Assembly: GCA_964343305.1 (NCBI GenBank)
Contig: CAYFJO010000013.1
Span: forward strand, 1 to 63,064
Direction: 5' to 3'
Source: CAYFJO01 sp964343305
GTDB lineage: Bacteria; Planctomycetota; Planctomycetia; Pirellulales; Pirellulaceae
DNA: 63,064 bases
Shown here: positions 1-8,885 of the stretch, one piece after another
Numbering within the stretch: position 1 is the stretch's first letter
Layout: each line of letters opens with the position of its first letter
Notes under the pieces: generated by a model
What the model saw: the letters and a program-made list of their open reading frames with translations, nothing else
Told to the model about the DNA's origin: nothing
Database searches by the model: none
Translations under genes and position numbers: made by a program

Positions 1-640
1 TCACAGTCGCCTCATCATCGGCAGCAAACGCCAATCGTGGTTCCCATTCACCACCGGCGGTCGAAGTCACTTGAATCTCTTGAGACCAGCGATCTGTGAT
101 GGAATCGTAATAACGAGCAAAAATGTCTCCCGTCGCACCTCGCAGTGATTGCCAGGCGACCCAAACACGGCCCCGCGTGTCGGTAGCTGCATCACAGAAG
201 ATGTCATTACCACGTGAGTCAGCGACGGAGATGGTCTTCGTTTGTATCTCGCCATCAATAACTTGTCGCGCATGCAGGTTCCAAACCTCGTTCTCGTCTA
301 GCTGAGACCACACGGCCCACAAGGCGCCCTTTCCATCGCAGGTAATACGTGGCTGCTGGACTAGTCCGCGTGACGACAAGCTTCCGATCACCCGCAATTC
401 GGCATCCGTATGTTGAGCCAGCATTAGCTGATCGGCCTTTCCGTCGTATGCGATATAAACCACCCACGGCGTTCCATCACGATCGAGGCACATGTCGGGA
501 TAGTCTTGCTGAACGTCGGCGTTGGAGAGCGCCGTAGTTTCGATGGGCGATGTAGATGCTTCCTGACCTAAAGATGTTTGGACGGCAAAAACAATCAGCA
601 AGGTCGAGCACCAAACAGCGTAAGGTGTAAATTGACGCAT
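1..640 (-). CDS. Secreted propeller-like repeat protein, C-terminus beyond the window edge
   Basis: An open frame runs on the minus strand from an ATG at 640 to the first base of the window without a stop, giving the first 213 residues. Residues 1-25 look like a signal peptide (MRQFTPYAVW, then a hydrophobic stretch ending LGQEA). The rest holds repeated units of the type DxxGxxWVVYxA, DGKGALWAVWSQ and DTRGRVWVAWQS, spaced about 45-55 residues apart, each followed by a beta-strand with RxxD-like ends. This is the pattern of BNR/sialidase-like or TolB-like beta-propeller blades. The substrate and enzymatic role, if any, cannot be told from this part. A C-terminal catalytic domain may follow outside the window. 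Confidence 0.7.
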   Translation of the reverse strand, partial: MRQFTPYAVWCSTLLIVFAVQTSLGQEASTSPIETTALSNADVQQDYPDMCLDRDGTPWVVYIAYDGKADQLMLAQHTDAELRVIGSLSSRGLVQQPRITCDGKGALWAVWSQLDENEVWNLHARQVIDGEIQTKTISVADSRGNDIFCDAATDTRGRVWVAWQSLRGATGDIFARYYDSITDRWSQEIQVTSTAGGEWEPRLAFAADDEATV

Positions 641-949
641 GGCGGATCCTATTCTGTATTAGGGTTCAAGTGTCGAAACGACATCGGTGTGCCGAATTTG
701 TAGGATGTGCAACAGTTGGATTATAAACGTGTCGGACAAGCGATTCCATGATCCCCGCAGTATGGTGGTGTCCTAATTGCGTGTGGCTCGCAATCGTGGC
801 TGGGGCTTCCAGCCGCACATAATTAGGACACTCCCAGATTATGAGCCAGATTGAACCCCTTGGAAAAGATTTTTCGTTACAATAAATGGGGAGTAATGAA
901 ACGGCAAAATGTATCAGTCAATTTGAATCCGTCCCTACAGAAGATGATT
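641..949. other. Intergenic region with one nested palindrome
   Basis: About 310 bases between two divergent genes. The only structure seen is the palindromic repeat at 768-831. The promoters of both neighbours should lie here, but no convincing -35/-10 pair was picked out. Confidence 0.5.
768..831. repeat. Nested palindromic repeat with GTGTCCTAATT arms
   Basis: Outer arms GTGTCCTAATT (768-778) and AATTAGGACAC (821-831) are perfectly complementary. Inside is a second palindrome of the type GGCTGG-GGCTT-CCAGCC flanked by GTG and GCAC. The same outer arms recur at 57860-57931 around a different inner palindrome, and the inner unit recurs at 16687-16722 and 17708-17728. Confidence 0.8.
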
Positions 950-1480
950 ATGAAATCCTTCAAGCTTTTTGCGATTGCGTCTCTTGTGTTCGTCCTTGCC
1001 GTCCAAAACAAATTGCACGCGGACGATGCCAATGTTTCGCAGCAAATTGAAAACGACGACCAAACATCGACGGCTCCGTTGTCCGCGGCCGAGTTGAGAG
1101 AGAAACTGGCACGCGGGCGCCTTGAAAAGAAAATTGAGTCGCTATTTCGCCGGTCGAAGTTCGTCAAGAGTGGCGATCGGCCACACATCGATGATTACTT
1201 CGTTGTTGCCAAATTCCAGATGCCATTGCAAACGCGCGAAGCCGAACTGCGTTTTGAAGTTACTCAAGGTATGAAGGAATCGTCAATCAAGATGGCGGAT
1301 TATCTTGTCGCGACTCCAATGGATCAAGTTCGTGACTTTCGTGTGTTGACACGGTTCAAGTCACCCGATGAAGCGGAACAGGGCGTCCAATTCGTACGAA
1401 AACAATACGACGAATTCAAAGAATACCAGGCCCGCATGATGCGCAGTATGCAACAGGCAAGGTCGATGCGGCGCTGCTGA
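950..1480 (+). CDS. Small secreted hypothetical protein
   Basis: A 176-residue protein of no recognised family. From the chosen ATG the first 24 residues form a signal peptide (MKSFKLFAIASLVFVLAVQ, cleavage after HA), so it is probably exported. The mature part has a helical, charged region (LSAAELREKLARGRLEKKIESLFRR) and a possible alpha/beta fold (DDYFVVAKFQMPLQTREAELRFEV). The C-terminus is Met/Arg/Gln rich. ATGs at 851, 896 and 944 are in frame; 950 was chosen because it puts the signal peptide at the N-terminus and has AGAAG about six bases upstream, but 896 follows a GGGGAG and is possible. Confidence 0.55.
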   Translation: MKSFKLFAIASLVFVLAVQNKLHADDANVSQQIENDDQTSTAPLSAAELREKLARGRLEKKIESLFRRSKFVKSGDRPHIDDYFVVAKFQMPLQTREAELRFEVTQGMKESSIKMADYLVATPMDQVRDFRVLTRFKSPDEAEQGVQFVRKQYDEFKEYQARMMRSMQQARSMRRC

Positions 1481-1530
1481 CGATAGCGACGGCTCGGCTG
1501 TGGTTCGCAGTCAGTTCTTAAGCTGGTAGA

Positions 1531-3119
1531 TCATCGAGCGATCTTTAGCACGTCACGTATCAACGTTGACATCTCTGAGCGGATTTTCGATTCGGCGTCA
1601 ACTTCCAAGAAACTGGATCGGGCGGGCCACGTTTCGTAGCCGCCAAGCTCGTGTTGCTCTCGTGTTGGTAAATAACCGCCGTAACCGTTGGCCAATTCGA
1701 TGCTGAATGTGAGCCGATGTGCACTGTCTTTCTTGATGGCAAGACCTGTTTCAGCAAAGACTTCGCAGGGAATGGCCGAAATGACAACTTCTCCAATGCG
1801 AATCGCCTGCAACTTGATCTTCACTGTTTCAGTATATTTTTCCAGGTGCAACGCTTCCTGAGCGTATATCTTTGACCAGCGATGAGGATGCGGGCCATCG
1901 GGATTCGCTATAACATCCTTGGCCCACGCCAGCCGATCTTGGTGAGGCCGCCGGACGGAAAGGTTTAGCTCGGATTCCTGCATAGATAGCGTCACGTCCG
2001 ATCGGTATTTGATCGCTTCCATGACCTTCTGCGTATCGTTTGCCAGAATACGCGCCGACACTTTCATCCATTCGAAGGGCGCGTACGCTTTGCCGTTCCG
2101 ATGAATCGACCCCGTGTTGCCGCTCGTTCCGTTGGACATGATACCGACAAACGGCGGCCTGTCTTGGCCCGAGTACAATTGGCTTTCCAGGGCAGCGGCG
2201 TAATGACCAAAGTAGTCCGCGCTCACCAGACCGCGACGGTAGCCGCCACAATAATGCACGCTGAAGTTGCCCAGCACTGCCATTGGTTTGCCGTCCGCAT
2301 GTTGAATCGAAAGAACCGAAAACTGTGGATCGACGGGTCCAGCGGGTTTGATCACGGCTGAACTGCGTCCAGCGACCGATTTGATTCGTTCTCCAGCCTC
2401 TCCGAACGGATTGACGCCCACGCTTCCGGGCTCGCACAAGAAACGGCGGCAACGGACAAATTCGGGTTTAACAAAGTAGCCGAATCCAATCCGCGCCGGG
2501 GCGAGGTTTTTTTCGGCTTTAATCACAGCATCTGCGATGCGTTGACTCAAGAATCGATGGTACTCATCGTCCAGCCGTTCGGTACCAATGTGAACGGCAC
2601 GTACCGCCGCGTGAGTATGAGTCGCTGCCATCAATATACGATTGACGGACAAGCTCGCTTGTTCCTGCACCATCTCTTTGGCCGCGTCGAACACATCGCG
2701 TCCAATTATGCATGCATCGCAAATCACAATGGCCAGTCGGGTCGTGCCATCGTCGAGCACGATTGCGCGGGCATACAGCCGGTCGTGGATGCCGGTCACG
2801 GGGCCATTCTTGCTGATGGGGCCGTCCAGCGACACGCCATTCTTCGGAGTGATGTCGGCCGTGGCAGCTCCGGCGCGAAATGTCAACTTTGTTTCGCTAC
2901 GAAGCTGGCCGACCGAGAGACCGAACNNNNNNNNNNNNNNNNNNNNNNNNNNNNNNNNNNNNNNNNNNNNNNNNNNNNNNNNNNNNNNNNNNNNNNNNNN
3001 NNNNNNNNNNNNNNNNNNNNNNNNNNGGCGCGAAATGTCAACTTTGTTTCGCTACGAAGCTGGCCGACCGAGAGACCGAACACGCATGCGCAGAACGAAC
3101 TTAACAGCAAGAATCTCAT
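1531..3119 (-). CDS. Secreted neutral/alkaline ceramidase-like hydrolase, split by a false assembly gap
   Basis: The protein starts with a signal peptide (MRFLLLSSFCACVFGLSVGQ, ATG at 3119), continues into LTFRAGAATADITP, and then shows the fold typical of planctomycete proteins annotated as neutral/alkaline non-lysosomal ceramidase N-terminal domain: GVSLDG, a conserved THTHAAVR histidine motif, GNFSVHYCGG, SADYFGHYAAALE and MSNGTSGNTGSI. These His-rich motifs fit zinc binding in that family. A run of 100 Ns (2927-3026) interrupts the gene, but the 55 bases on either side are identical. Joining them restores one frame of about 477 residues. Real substrates in planctomycetes are unknown; ceramide is only the family name. 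Probably periplasmic or exported. Confidence 0.85.
2872..2926. repeat. 55-bp duplicated contig end, left copy
   Basis: Identical to 3027-3081. It lies immediately before the N run, so it is a contig-end overlap left by the assembler and not a biological repeat. Confidence 0.9.
2927..3026. other. Assembly gap of 100 Ns, probably false
   Basis: Exactly 100 Ns between two identical 55-base sequences. Deleting the gap and one copy restores the reading frame of the ceramidase-like gene and joins it to its signal peptide. Confidence 0.9.
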
Positions 3120-3342
3120 TTGGCACTTTGTATTTTCGTTTTGCATGGTAGCCACACTTTGTCCGCTTGTGTTTCAGAGGTTTCGCGATTTTCGGCCAGC
3201 AAACGTCGAAAGCGAGCCTGTTTGTCAGTGCTTCGTCACTTGCGTCACATTTGGTCGATTCTACTCGTTTTCCAACTGAAAACAGCGCCCACATCCGCGG
3301 AAAAATCTGACCCCCGCCACGACTGGGCCCCCAACAACCAAA

Positions 3343-3367
3343 CGCCGAGAGTGTGACACTCTCGGCG
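3343..3367 (-). terminator. Perfect hairpin downstream of the His-rich gene
   Basis: A 25-base perfect inverted repeat, CGCCGAGAGTGT-G-ACACTCTCGGCG, lies 30 bases after the stop of the minus-strand His-rich gene. Read on the minus strand it is followed by GTTTGGTTGTT, a T-rich tract, so it probably works as an intrinsic terminator for that gene. Confidence 0.65.
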
Positions 3368-3397
3368 CTTTGTTTGAAACTACCGCGATGCGCGTTG

Positions 3398-3979
3398 TTA
3401 CCATCCGAATCGAATCGAGAATCGATCGTTTCCAACGCGGATGCCATTGCGTCCGTGTCCGTAGTGGCCATGTCCATGTGGTCGAGGCACGATGACATGA
3501 TGCCCGTGACCGTGGTGTGGATCCGTCAGTTGCGCGATGTCATCTTGCAGGTGGTGCAGCGAGTCTTCCATGGCGGTGAGTAGTGTGTGAATGTGAAAAG
3601 TATCGCCGTGGATGTGTCCACCGTGCGGATGGTGGTTGACATGTGATACAAGATTCTCGAGGTGATGGAATTTCCGATCCAAACTGTTGACGTCAGACTG
3701 GATGTGATGGACGCTGCTGTGATGGTGGACCAAGTCATGAATGTGGGCCGCGAGACGGTAGATTTCGTAGGTGTCGGAAATCATGTGACGGTAGTCGCCG
3801 GTATGACGGTAGTGGTGTCGAACTTCGCCAATCATTTGAGCAGCTTGGCGTTGAAGGCTAAGAGCCAAGTTGTCGAGGTGGCGGAAATCGGCGGCGTCGG
3901 CGTTTTGACTGAACATCCCACCTGAAACAAGTGTGACGATCATTGCGGCGAAAGTTCTGGATGGTGCTAGATTGCTCAT
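3398..3979 (-). CDS. Histidine-rich secreted protein
   Basis: 193 residues. The first 29 residues form a likely signal peptide (cleavage near NADAADF). The mature chain is helical and unusually His-rich: HHYRHTGDYRH, VHHHSSVHHIQ, VNHHPHGGHIHGDTFHIH, and a C-terminal HGHGHH/HGHGHYGHG stretch. This suggests binding of Zn, Ni or Cu ions outside the cytoplasm, but no named family was recognised. AAGGAA lies about seven bases before the ATG. Heptad-like spacing in residues 30-150 suggests a coiled or helical bundle. It stands alone, with its own terminator, and is followed upstream by a truncated metal-efflux-type gene on the other strand, which fits a metal-related role by context only. Confidence 0.75.
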   Translation of the reverse strand: MSNLAPSRTFAAMIVTLVSGGMFSQNADAADFRHLDNLALSLQRQAAQMIGEVRHHYRHTGDYRHMISDTYEIYRLAAHIHDLVHHHSSVHHIQSDVNSLDRKFHHLENLVSHVNHHPHGGHIHGDTFHIHTLLTAMEDSLHHLQDDIAQLTDPHHGHGHHVIVPRPHGHGHYGHGRNGIRVGNDRFSIRFGW

Positions 3980-4330
3980 GGGATTCCTTCATAAGGGAGT
4001 GGCTAGTGTTGTGTTTTTGTGAGGCTTGTAGAAAACGCTAAGAGAATGCCAAAGACCCACGAACAATAATTCTGGCGGCCGTGTCGAGATCGCAAACCGA
4101 CCAAACCCCGTAAGAACTCGCAGAAACGCCCGCAGTCTTGGCTGTGGCAGATTCCGGGGAGCTGATTAGGCTGTTCTCGTTTTGACAACAACCGTCTTCA
4201 TCTGATTTCAATTTGCTTTCTAAGCGCCACGCCGATTCCGCGAGTTGCACCCATCGTCGGAGTAATTTCAGTTGGGCTGGTTACTACGGTGGCAAGCAAC
4301 TTGCTCAAACACTTGATTTGACGGATCGAT
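3980..4330. other. Intergenic region upstream of a truncated efflux gene
   Basis: About 350 bases. It should contain the promoter of the His-rich gene near its left end. The missing N-terminal part of the CzcC-like gene was looked for on the plus strand in all frames and was not found. No repeat was seen. Confidence 0.4.
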
Positions 4331-5491
4331 ATGAGAAAGTGGGAAATAGTTGAAGAACTAAGACACGATAATTCAAAGAAGGGCGACATCTGTCACCAGT
4401 CTAAGCCTGCCAATGCCCAACTACAGGTCGGACTGCTTCCCAACCCTGTCGTCGGCTATTCTGGTCAACGACTGGGCAGCCACGGCCAAGCCGAGCAGCA
4501 AGGCGTCTATGTTGGCCAAGAGTTTGTAATGGGTAGAATACTTCGCCTGAATCGCGAAGCGGCTGCCTGGGAAGTTCAACGTGCCAAACGTGAATTAGGT
4601 GCCATGCGTTTGCGCGTGCTGAGTGACACGCGTATCGCTTTTTATGAAGTGTTGATTGCCCAGCGGCGGAAAGAGTTGGCTGGAAAACTTGTCAAAATCA
4701 GCGACCAGGGTGTTGAGGCGGCACAGGCGCTTTTCCGCAGTGAAGAGGTCAGTGAGGCCGATCCGTTGCGAGCGCGCGTGGATGCGGCTCAGGCCAGCAT
4801 CTTGCTGCAAACCGCCCGTAACCAGCACCAGGAAGCGTGGCAGCGGCTGTCGGCAATCATCGGTATGCCAGAGTGGCAAATGCAACAACTCTCCGGCGAT
4901 TTGAACCCGTCAAACCTGGAGCTGACGTTTGACGAAACGTTGCATCACATTCTTTCATCAAACCCAGAAATCGCTGCCGCGATGGCCGACGTCGAAGCTG
5001 CCCGTTGGACACTCCGCAGAGCACGCGTCAAAGCCATTCCCAACTTAGACGTGCAAGCCGTTATCCAAGACGATCAAGGCACTGGCAGCACGAACGGCAA
5101 CCTGCAAGTGACGTTGCCCATCCCGATTTTCAATCGCAATCAAGGTGCTATCCGAGAAGCACAAACTGGCATCGTCGGCACGCGGCGGGCAGTGGACCGA
5201 CTGGCTCTTGATCTACAGACGCGGTTGGCAGCGGCCTTTCAGCGATACCAAACAGCCAACAATCAAGTCCAACGCTATACAGAGAAGGACGGCATTTTGG
5301 AGAATCCCCAAAAGACACTCGACCTGATCCGCGCGGGATATCGAGGTGAGGAGTTCAGCCTAGTCGATCTACTGACAGCACAGCGAACTAACTTCCAAGC
5401 CAATCTTGCCTACCTGGACTCGCTTCGCGAACTGTGGGTCTCAGCGATGGAAATCAAAGGGCTGCTGCTGAAGAACAGCTTGGTGAAGTAG
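4331..5491 (+). pseudogene. CzcC/TolC-type outer-membrane efflux protein lacking its N-terminus
   Basis: Members of this family form the outer-membrane channel of tripartite metal or drug efflux pumps. The frame matches the family from about residue 30 (QVGLLPNPVVGYSGQ) to a normal C-terminus (LRELWVSAMEIKGLLLKNSL), with the long helices of two OEP repeats (residues about 55-190 and 230-375). The first part of a normal protein, about 80-120 residues with signal peptide and the first helix (usually ending ANPxxxQAxAxxxAARGxxLQ), is absent, and the upstream frame (MRKWEIVEELRHDNSKK) looks unrelated. No czcB or czcA lies beside it. It is therefore best read as a 5'-deleted remnant; a short functional form is unlikely because there is no export signal. 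Confidence 0.7.
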
Positions 5492-5528
5492 CGCGAGATG
5501 CGGGTTGTATGCAATAATGAAAGACTCG

Positions 5529-6392
5529 TTAGATGTGTACTGAGAAGGCACGGTCTGATTCAGGAAACTGATTCATCAGTATCGACCTGACGCCAACCCA
5601 TCCTGTCGCACGGATCAACCTTTCGCGACTAAATACACGCGTCTCGATCCCAATAATCCGCGCATTTCCTGGGTTCCACGAGTCGCGCTGGAAATCCCAT
5701 CCTAGGGACCAAACGGCGCAACCGCTAATTCCAATTGGGCGAGGTGGCGGTGCCCCTGGCGCGCCATCAGAGTCGACCGCGATCGCTGTGTTTGCATTGA
5801 AAACCAAATGATATTTCGTTTCGCATAAATTCGGCCACTTGCTTCGGTCCAAGTACTGACCGGCGACCCACCTTATCGGTTTGATGATCAAGTTGTGTAC
5901 ATCATTTGGGTTGCGATCTGCAAGGTCGTTTGGATACCCACAGAAGTAGAACAATTCGTGCGAAGCAATATCCGACATATCTGAGCAATACGTGACGACC
6001 GAGTTATTTGCAAATCGTTTTTTTACCAAGAACTGGCTGACTTGTTTGGACATCAGCGGCCATATCGCTATATCGAACGGCCCAGATTCGTCACTCGATC
6101 GTGACCAATCTTTGTTGGTGAAAAATGGGGGCTGCTCCAAAGGAATTAACGGTGAGTGGTTTGCACAACTCGAATATAACGCTGCCTTACCCTTCTGCGC
6201 ATCATGAACAATATGCGCGGCGGAAACTAGAGAACATCTTTCGCCAACCTGAAAAAGCGTGCCAGTTCCACACTGGTCCGGCTTTCGCCCTTTTTGAATC
6301 GCGACTATCGGCACGCAGAATTGATGTGCCAACTTGCGCATTTCGTCAGCTACGATTCGAGCGCACTTGAGCGCGTTAACACTGTGACCCAT
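5529..6392 (-). CDS. Cytoplasmic trypsin-like serine protease, third gene of an operon
   Basis: 287 residues with a trypsin-like (chymotrypsin-fold) pattern: GTGTLFQV then VSAAH with His60, FDIAIWPL with Asp107, and PIGISGCAVW with Ser223 as the nucleophile. These three residues form the expected catalytic triad in the right order and spacing. There is no signal peptide or membrane segment, so it probably acts inside the cell, unlike the secreted HtrA-type protease at 39677. It starts 11 bases after the stop of the membrane coiled-coil gene, and the two genes before it overlap by one base, so all three are probably co-transcribed. Start codons at 6392 and 6341 are both possible. The substrate is unknown; a role as a conditionally activated effector is an inference from the operon. 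Confidence 0.7.
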   Translation of the reverse strand: MGHSVNALKCARIVADEMRKLAHQFCVPIVAIQKGRKPDQCGTGTLFQVGERCSLVSAAHIVHDAQKGKAALYSSCANHSPLIPLEQPPFFTNKDWSRSSDESGPFDIAIWPLMSKQVSQFLVKKRFANNSVVTYCSDMSDIASHELFYFCGYPNDLADRNPNDVHNLIIKPIRWVAGQYLDRSKWPNLCETKYHLVFNANTAIAVDSDGAPGAPPPRPIGISGCAVWSLGWDFQRDSWNPGNARIIGIETRVFSRERLIRATGWVGVRSILMNQFPESDRAFSVHI

Positions 6393-6403
6393 TCCGCAAC
6401 CTT

Positions 6404-6898
6404 TTACTGACGCCCTTCGTCGACGTGATACGTCTCGATTTCTGCACGCAGATTCCGTTTACGTTCTTTCAAAACTTGAAGCGCATTCTCTGCGTTGTAA
6501 TCAGCACTCTTCAGTATCGAAGATTTACTTACAAGAGCGATCATACCTCGTGGAGCGTCTGTCGTTTCAGTCGAACGCCAATTCTCAGCCTCAGTCTTGA
6601 ATTCTTCCAACTCTTGTCGAGTGGCGACCAATTCCGCTTCGAGCGATTCTTTCTGTCGTTGCAGTTCAATATCCGTTTGCCGCTGCTGAAGTTGCTGCTC
6701 AAGTTCTCTGTTCCGCTTAGAAAGCATCTCGGCCTTTTGTTTGAGAACTTCAAGTACGCTGTTTACTACCTGCCTATATTCCTGCTGCCTTCTTGCCGAT
6801 TGGTTGGAACCGAAAAAGTAAGCAATGGCTGCAGCGATAGCCGAAGGAATTACGACCCACGCCAGTCTCACGGCAATTCTTACTAGGGCACCATACAT
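6404..6898 (-). CDS. Membrane-anchored coiled-coil protein, second gene of the protease operon
   Basis: 164 residues, no recognised family. Residues about 5-29 form one transmembrane helix (LVRIAVRLAWVVIPSAIAAA). Residues about 35-105 are strongly coiled-coil (VLKQKAEMLSKRNRELEQQL, then further Glu/Gln/Leu heptads). A charged C-terminal part contains a second short helix (NALQVLKERKRNLRAEIETY). Its ATG shares one base with the TAA stop of the gene before it (TAATG), a sign of translational coupling. It could be a membrane scaffold linking the unknown protein and the protease. Confidence 0.65.
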   Translation of the reverse strand: MYGALVRIAVRLAWVVIPSAIAAAIAYFFGSNQSARRQQEYRQVVNSVLEVLKQKAEMLSKRNRELEQQLQQRQTDIELQRQKESLEAELVATRQELEEFKTEAENWRSTETTDAPRGMIALVSKSSILKSADYNAENALQVLKERKRNLRAEIETYHVDEGRQ

Positions 6899-7917
6899 TA
6901 GAGACTTTCGATTTGACCGCGAATCGCTTTAAGTTTCGCCATCAACGTGTCTTGCTCAGCGCACGACAATCGGTTAATGGATGCGCCGCTTCGCACAATC
7001 TGAACGAAGCTCAGATAGTTAACGTCGGCCAAGTTCGCGGTGAACGAAGCCTTACCCAACGAGATTGCGAAAGCAATTGATTGCGCATTTCTCATCAAGA
7101 CGTGGAATTTGATATCTTCTCTAACCCTGATGAGACTTGCAACCAATTTACGTTGGTCACGGACGACGAGATCTGCACAACGGTAGAGCCAAAGGAACAC
7201 GGAGATGACCAACGCACCCGACAGGGTGCTCAAGAGTTTTGATACTTGAGTTCTCAAATTCCCGTCGTTTCGATACTCAGCAAAGATCTCCCTCACCAAC
7301 TCGACTCTATCTGACTCCGCAAGAATTGTTCGACCAGGAATTGGCAGACTTGTCTTCGAGAAGAAATCGCCAATGAGGTGGAGCAGCAGGATAATTGCCG
7401 CATCAACTGGGCTCTCAATTTTCAGGTATTCGCGACCACCCTGTGTATATTGATTCGCGACGTGGCGAACACAACTAACGTTTGAGCTGAACTCGCCCCG
7501 GAGCATCTGGCCAATTGTCTCGAACAAGCGAGTCAGGTCATGCGAAGGACCAACAAGCCGATGTGCAGGTCCACCTTTTATGTTGTCAATTGCCGCAATA
7601 CCGTCGCATCCAGTCACCTCTTTGGTGTAGTTCTTCGACAGCCGGTCAAATCTTTGATGCAAATCTTCGTTGGTCATCGCTTTAGAAAACGACCGGGATA
7701 AATCGAGGACGCCGCCGACAATTCCAATCGTGCAAACAACAACTTGGTCACATGTTGTCAGATGGAACTTCGACGTTTGTTGTTCGACTCCATTTCTCCT
7801 CAAGATGTCTACCCAGGTTGCCGCTTCATTTGAATCGGTTTCAAATCCGAGAGATTCATCGAGCAACTGATTAATCGCAATTGCATTTTGAAAAAGTCTT
7901 TTGTCTTCGCCGTCCAT
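6898..7917 (-). CDS. Unknown protein, first gene of the protease operon
   Basis: 339 residues of no recognised family. The N-terminal half is mixed alpha/beta (FHLTTCDQVVVCTIGIVGG). The middle has an apolar helix followed by a conserved-looking motif (VDAAIILLLHLIGDFFSKTS, LPIPG) and a second hydrophobic stretch at residues about 238-255 (LSGALVISVFLWLYRCADLV) that may be a membrane helix or a buried helix. The C-terminal part is helical and charged. It begins a three-gene operon with the coiled-coil membrane protein and the protease. It could be the sensor or regulatory part of that set; no catalytic motif was found. Confidence 0.6.
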   Translation of the reverse strand: MDGEDKRLFQNAIAINQLLDESLGFETDSNEAATWVDILRRNGVEQQTSKFHLTTCDQVVVCTIGIVGGVLDLSRSFSKAMTNEDLHQRFDRLSKNYTKEVTGCDGIAAIDNIKGGPAHRLVGPSHDLTRLFETIGQMLRGEFSSNVSCVRHVANQYTQGGREYLKIESPVDAAIILLLHLIGDFFSKTSLPIPGRTILAESDRVELVREIFAEYRNDGNLRTQVSKLLSTLSGALVISVFLWLYRCADLVVRDQRKLVASLIRVREDIKFHVLMRNAQSIAFAISLGKASFTANLADVNYLSFVQIVRSGASINRLSCAEQDTLMAKLKAIRGQIESL

Positions 7918-8194
7918 TGTGGCTCCGACTTGAGCGGGGAAAGTGCTAGAGAGCTATGAGCATTATAGCCATTGCAATTGCAGAGCAAGCTCGGAAAGGC
8001 TCACGGACTCGAGTTTTGACATTTGAACATGGTGACGTTAGCATCGCCTTTTGCATGTGCCACTTGCCCACTGAATGTCTCGAGGCGAAAGTGATTGTCG
8101 ATCTGTGGAACGTAGTTTTGCCCAGGGACGGCAGTCTTGCAGTGGCTTAACTCTTGAAAATGGACTAAGATTTGATTAACTCTGAGGTATGGTG

Positions 8195-8419
8195 ATGGCC
8201 AGTGTTTTGGTTGAATTGGAACTCCCCAAAGATTGGAAGCAGTTTCAAATGCCGCCGGCGTTGCATGATCGGCTGCAGGAATTGCTTGACCAACAGGATC
8301 GCGAAGGCAAGCTTTCGGCGAAGCAGCGTCGCGAGGCTACCGCGCTGACCGAACTAGTCGATATGCTGTCGTTGATGAAATTGCGAGCACGAAGCGCGGC
8401 CAAGCGGAATGGCTCATGA
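8195..8419 (+). CDS. Small helical partner of an HNH endonuclease
   Basis: 74 residues, helical, with the pattern LxxLLDQQDREGKLSAKQRRE followed by ALTELVDMLSLMKLRARSAA. The same layout (a ~20-residue spacer, then LTDAERSEYESCVEAID and LVAILKAKAR) is found in the paralogue at 20238-20513, also directly before an HNH gene. ATG 8195 was chosen over 8189 because GAGG ends seven bases before it. The stop overlaps the start of the HNH gene (ATGA). Size and coupling resemble an antitoxin or immunity protein, but that role is inferred only. Confidence 0.65.
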   Translation: MASVLVELELPKDWKQFQMPPALHDRLQELLDQQDREGKLSAKQRREATALTELVDMLSLMKLRARSAAKRNGS

Positions 8420-8850
8420 CCAGCTCGCACATTCCGGCGAAGCTCTTGCGTTTCGTCCGGGAGCGGGCAGACAACGTTTGTGAGTATTGCCGCCTTCCGC
8501 AAGATTCTCAAGAAGCAACATTCCACGTTGATCACATCAAACCACGTTCTGCCAGTGGCGTTACAAGCGAAGATAATCTAGCGTTAGCGTGTGTAACGTG
8601 TTCGCTGCGCAAAGCAGCGCGTCAGAGAGTTCGAGATCCTCAAACCAGAAAGTTGACTCGATTGTTTCACCCTCGCAAAGATCATTGGGCGGATCATTTC
8701 ACGTGGACACGAACGTGGCGCGTGCGTGGCAAAACGGCAATCGGTCGCGTCACAGTCACGTCGCTGGGAATGAACCGTCCTGCGATCATCGCGATTCGAC
8801 AGCAATTAGTAGATCTCGACCTGTTTCCGGCTGAAGATGATCGCCAGTGA
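8416..8850 (+). CDS. HNH endonuclease of the small-protein/HNH pair
   Basis: 144 residues. The HNH core is clear: CEYC zinc-knuckle half (residues about 20-23), FHVDHIKPRS with the catalytic DH, EDNLALACVTC carrying the Asn and the second Cys pair. It then continues DPQTRKLTRLFHPRKDHWAD, the usual tail of this family in planctomycetes and cyanobacteria. HNH enzymes cut or nick DNA with one metal ion. The gene overlaps its small upstream partner by four bases. Known relatives occur in many copies per genome next to the same kind of small protein; their biological role (homing, restriction, toxin) is not established as far as I know. Confidence 0.8.
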   Translation: MTSSHIPAKLLRFVRERADNVCEYCRLPQDSQEATFHVDHIKPRSASGVTSEDNLALACVTCSLRKAARQRVRDPQTRKLTRLFHPRKDHWADHFTWTRTWRVRGKTAIGRVTVTSLGMNRPAIIAIRQQLVDLDLFPAEDDRQ

Positions 8851-8885
8851 TAGGTTCGAAAACCTCGGTGCGGATATTGATTGAC

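Noticed and set aside
7956..8150. 64-residue plus-strand frame
   Set aside because: No ribosome site, odd composition (FCMCHLPTEC) and no recognisable pattern; it lies between a divergent pair and may be chance.
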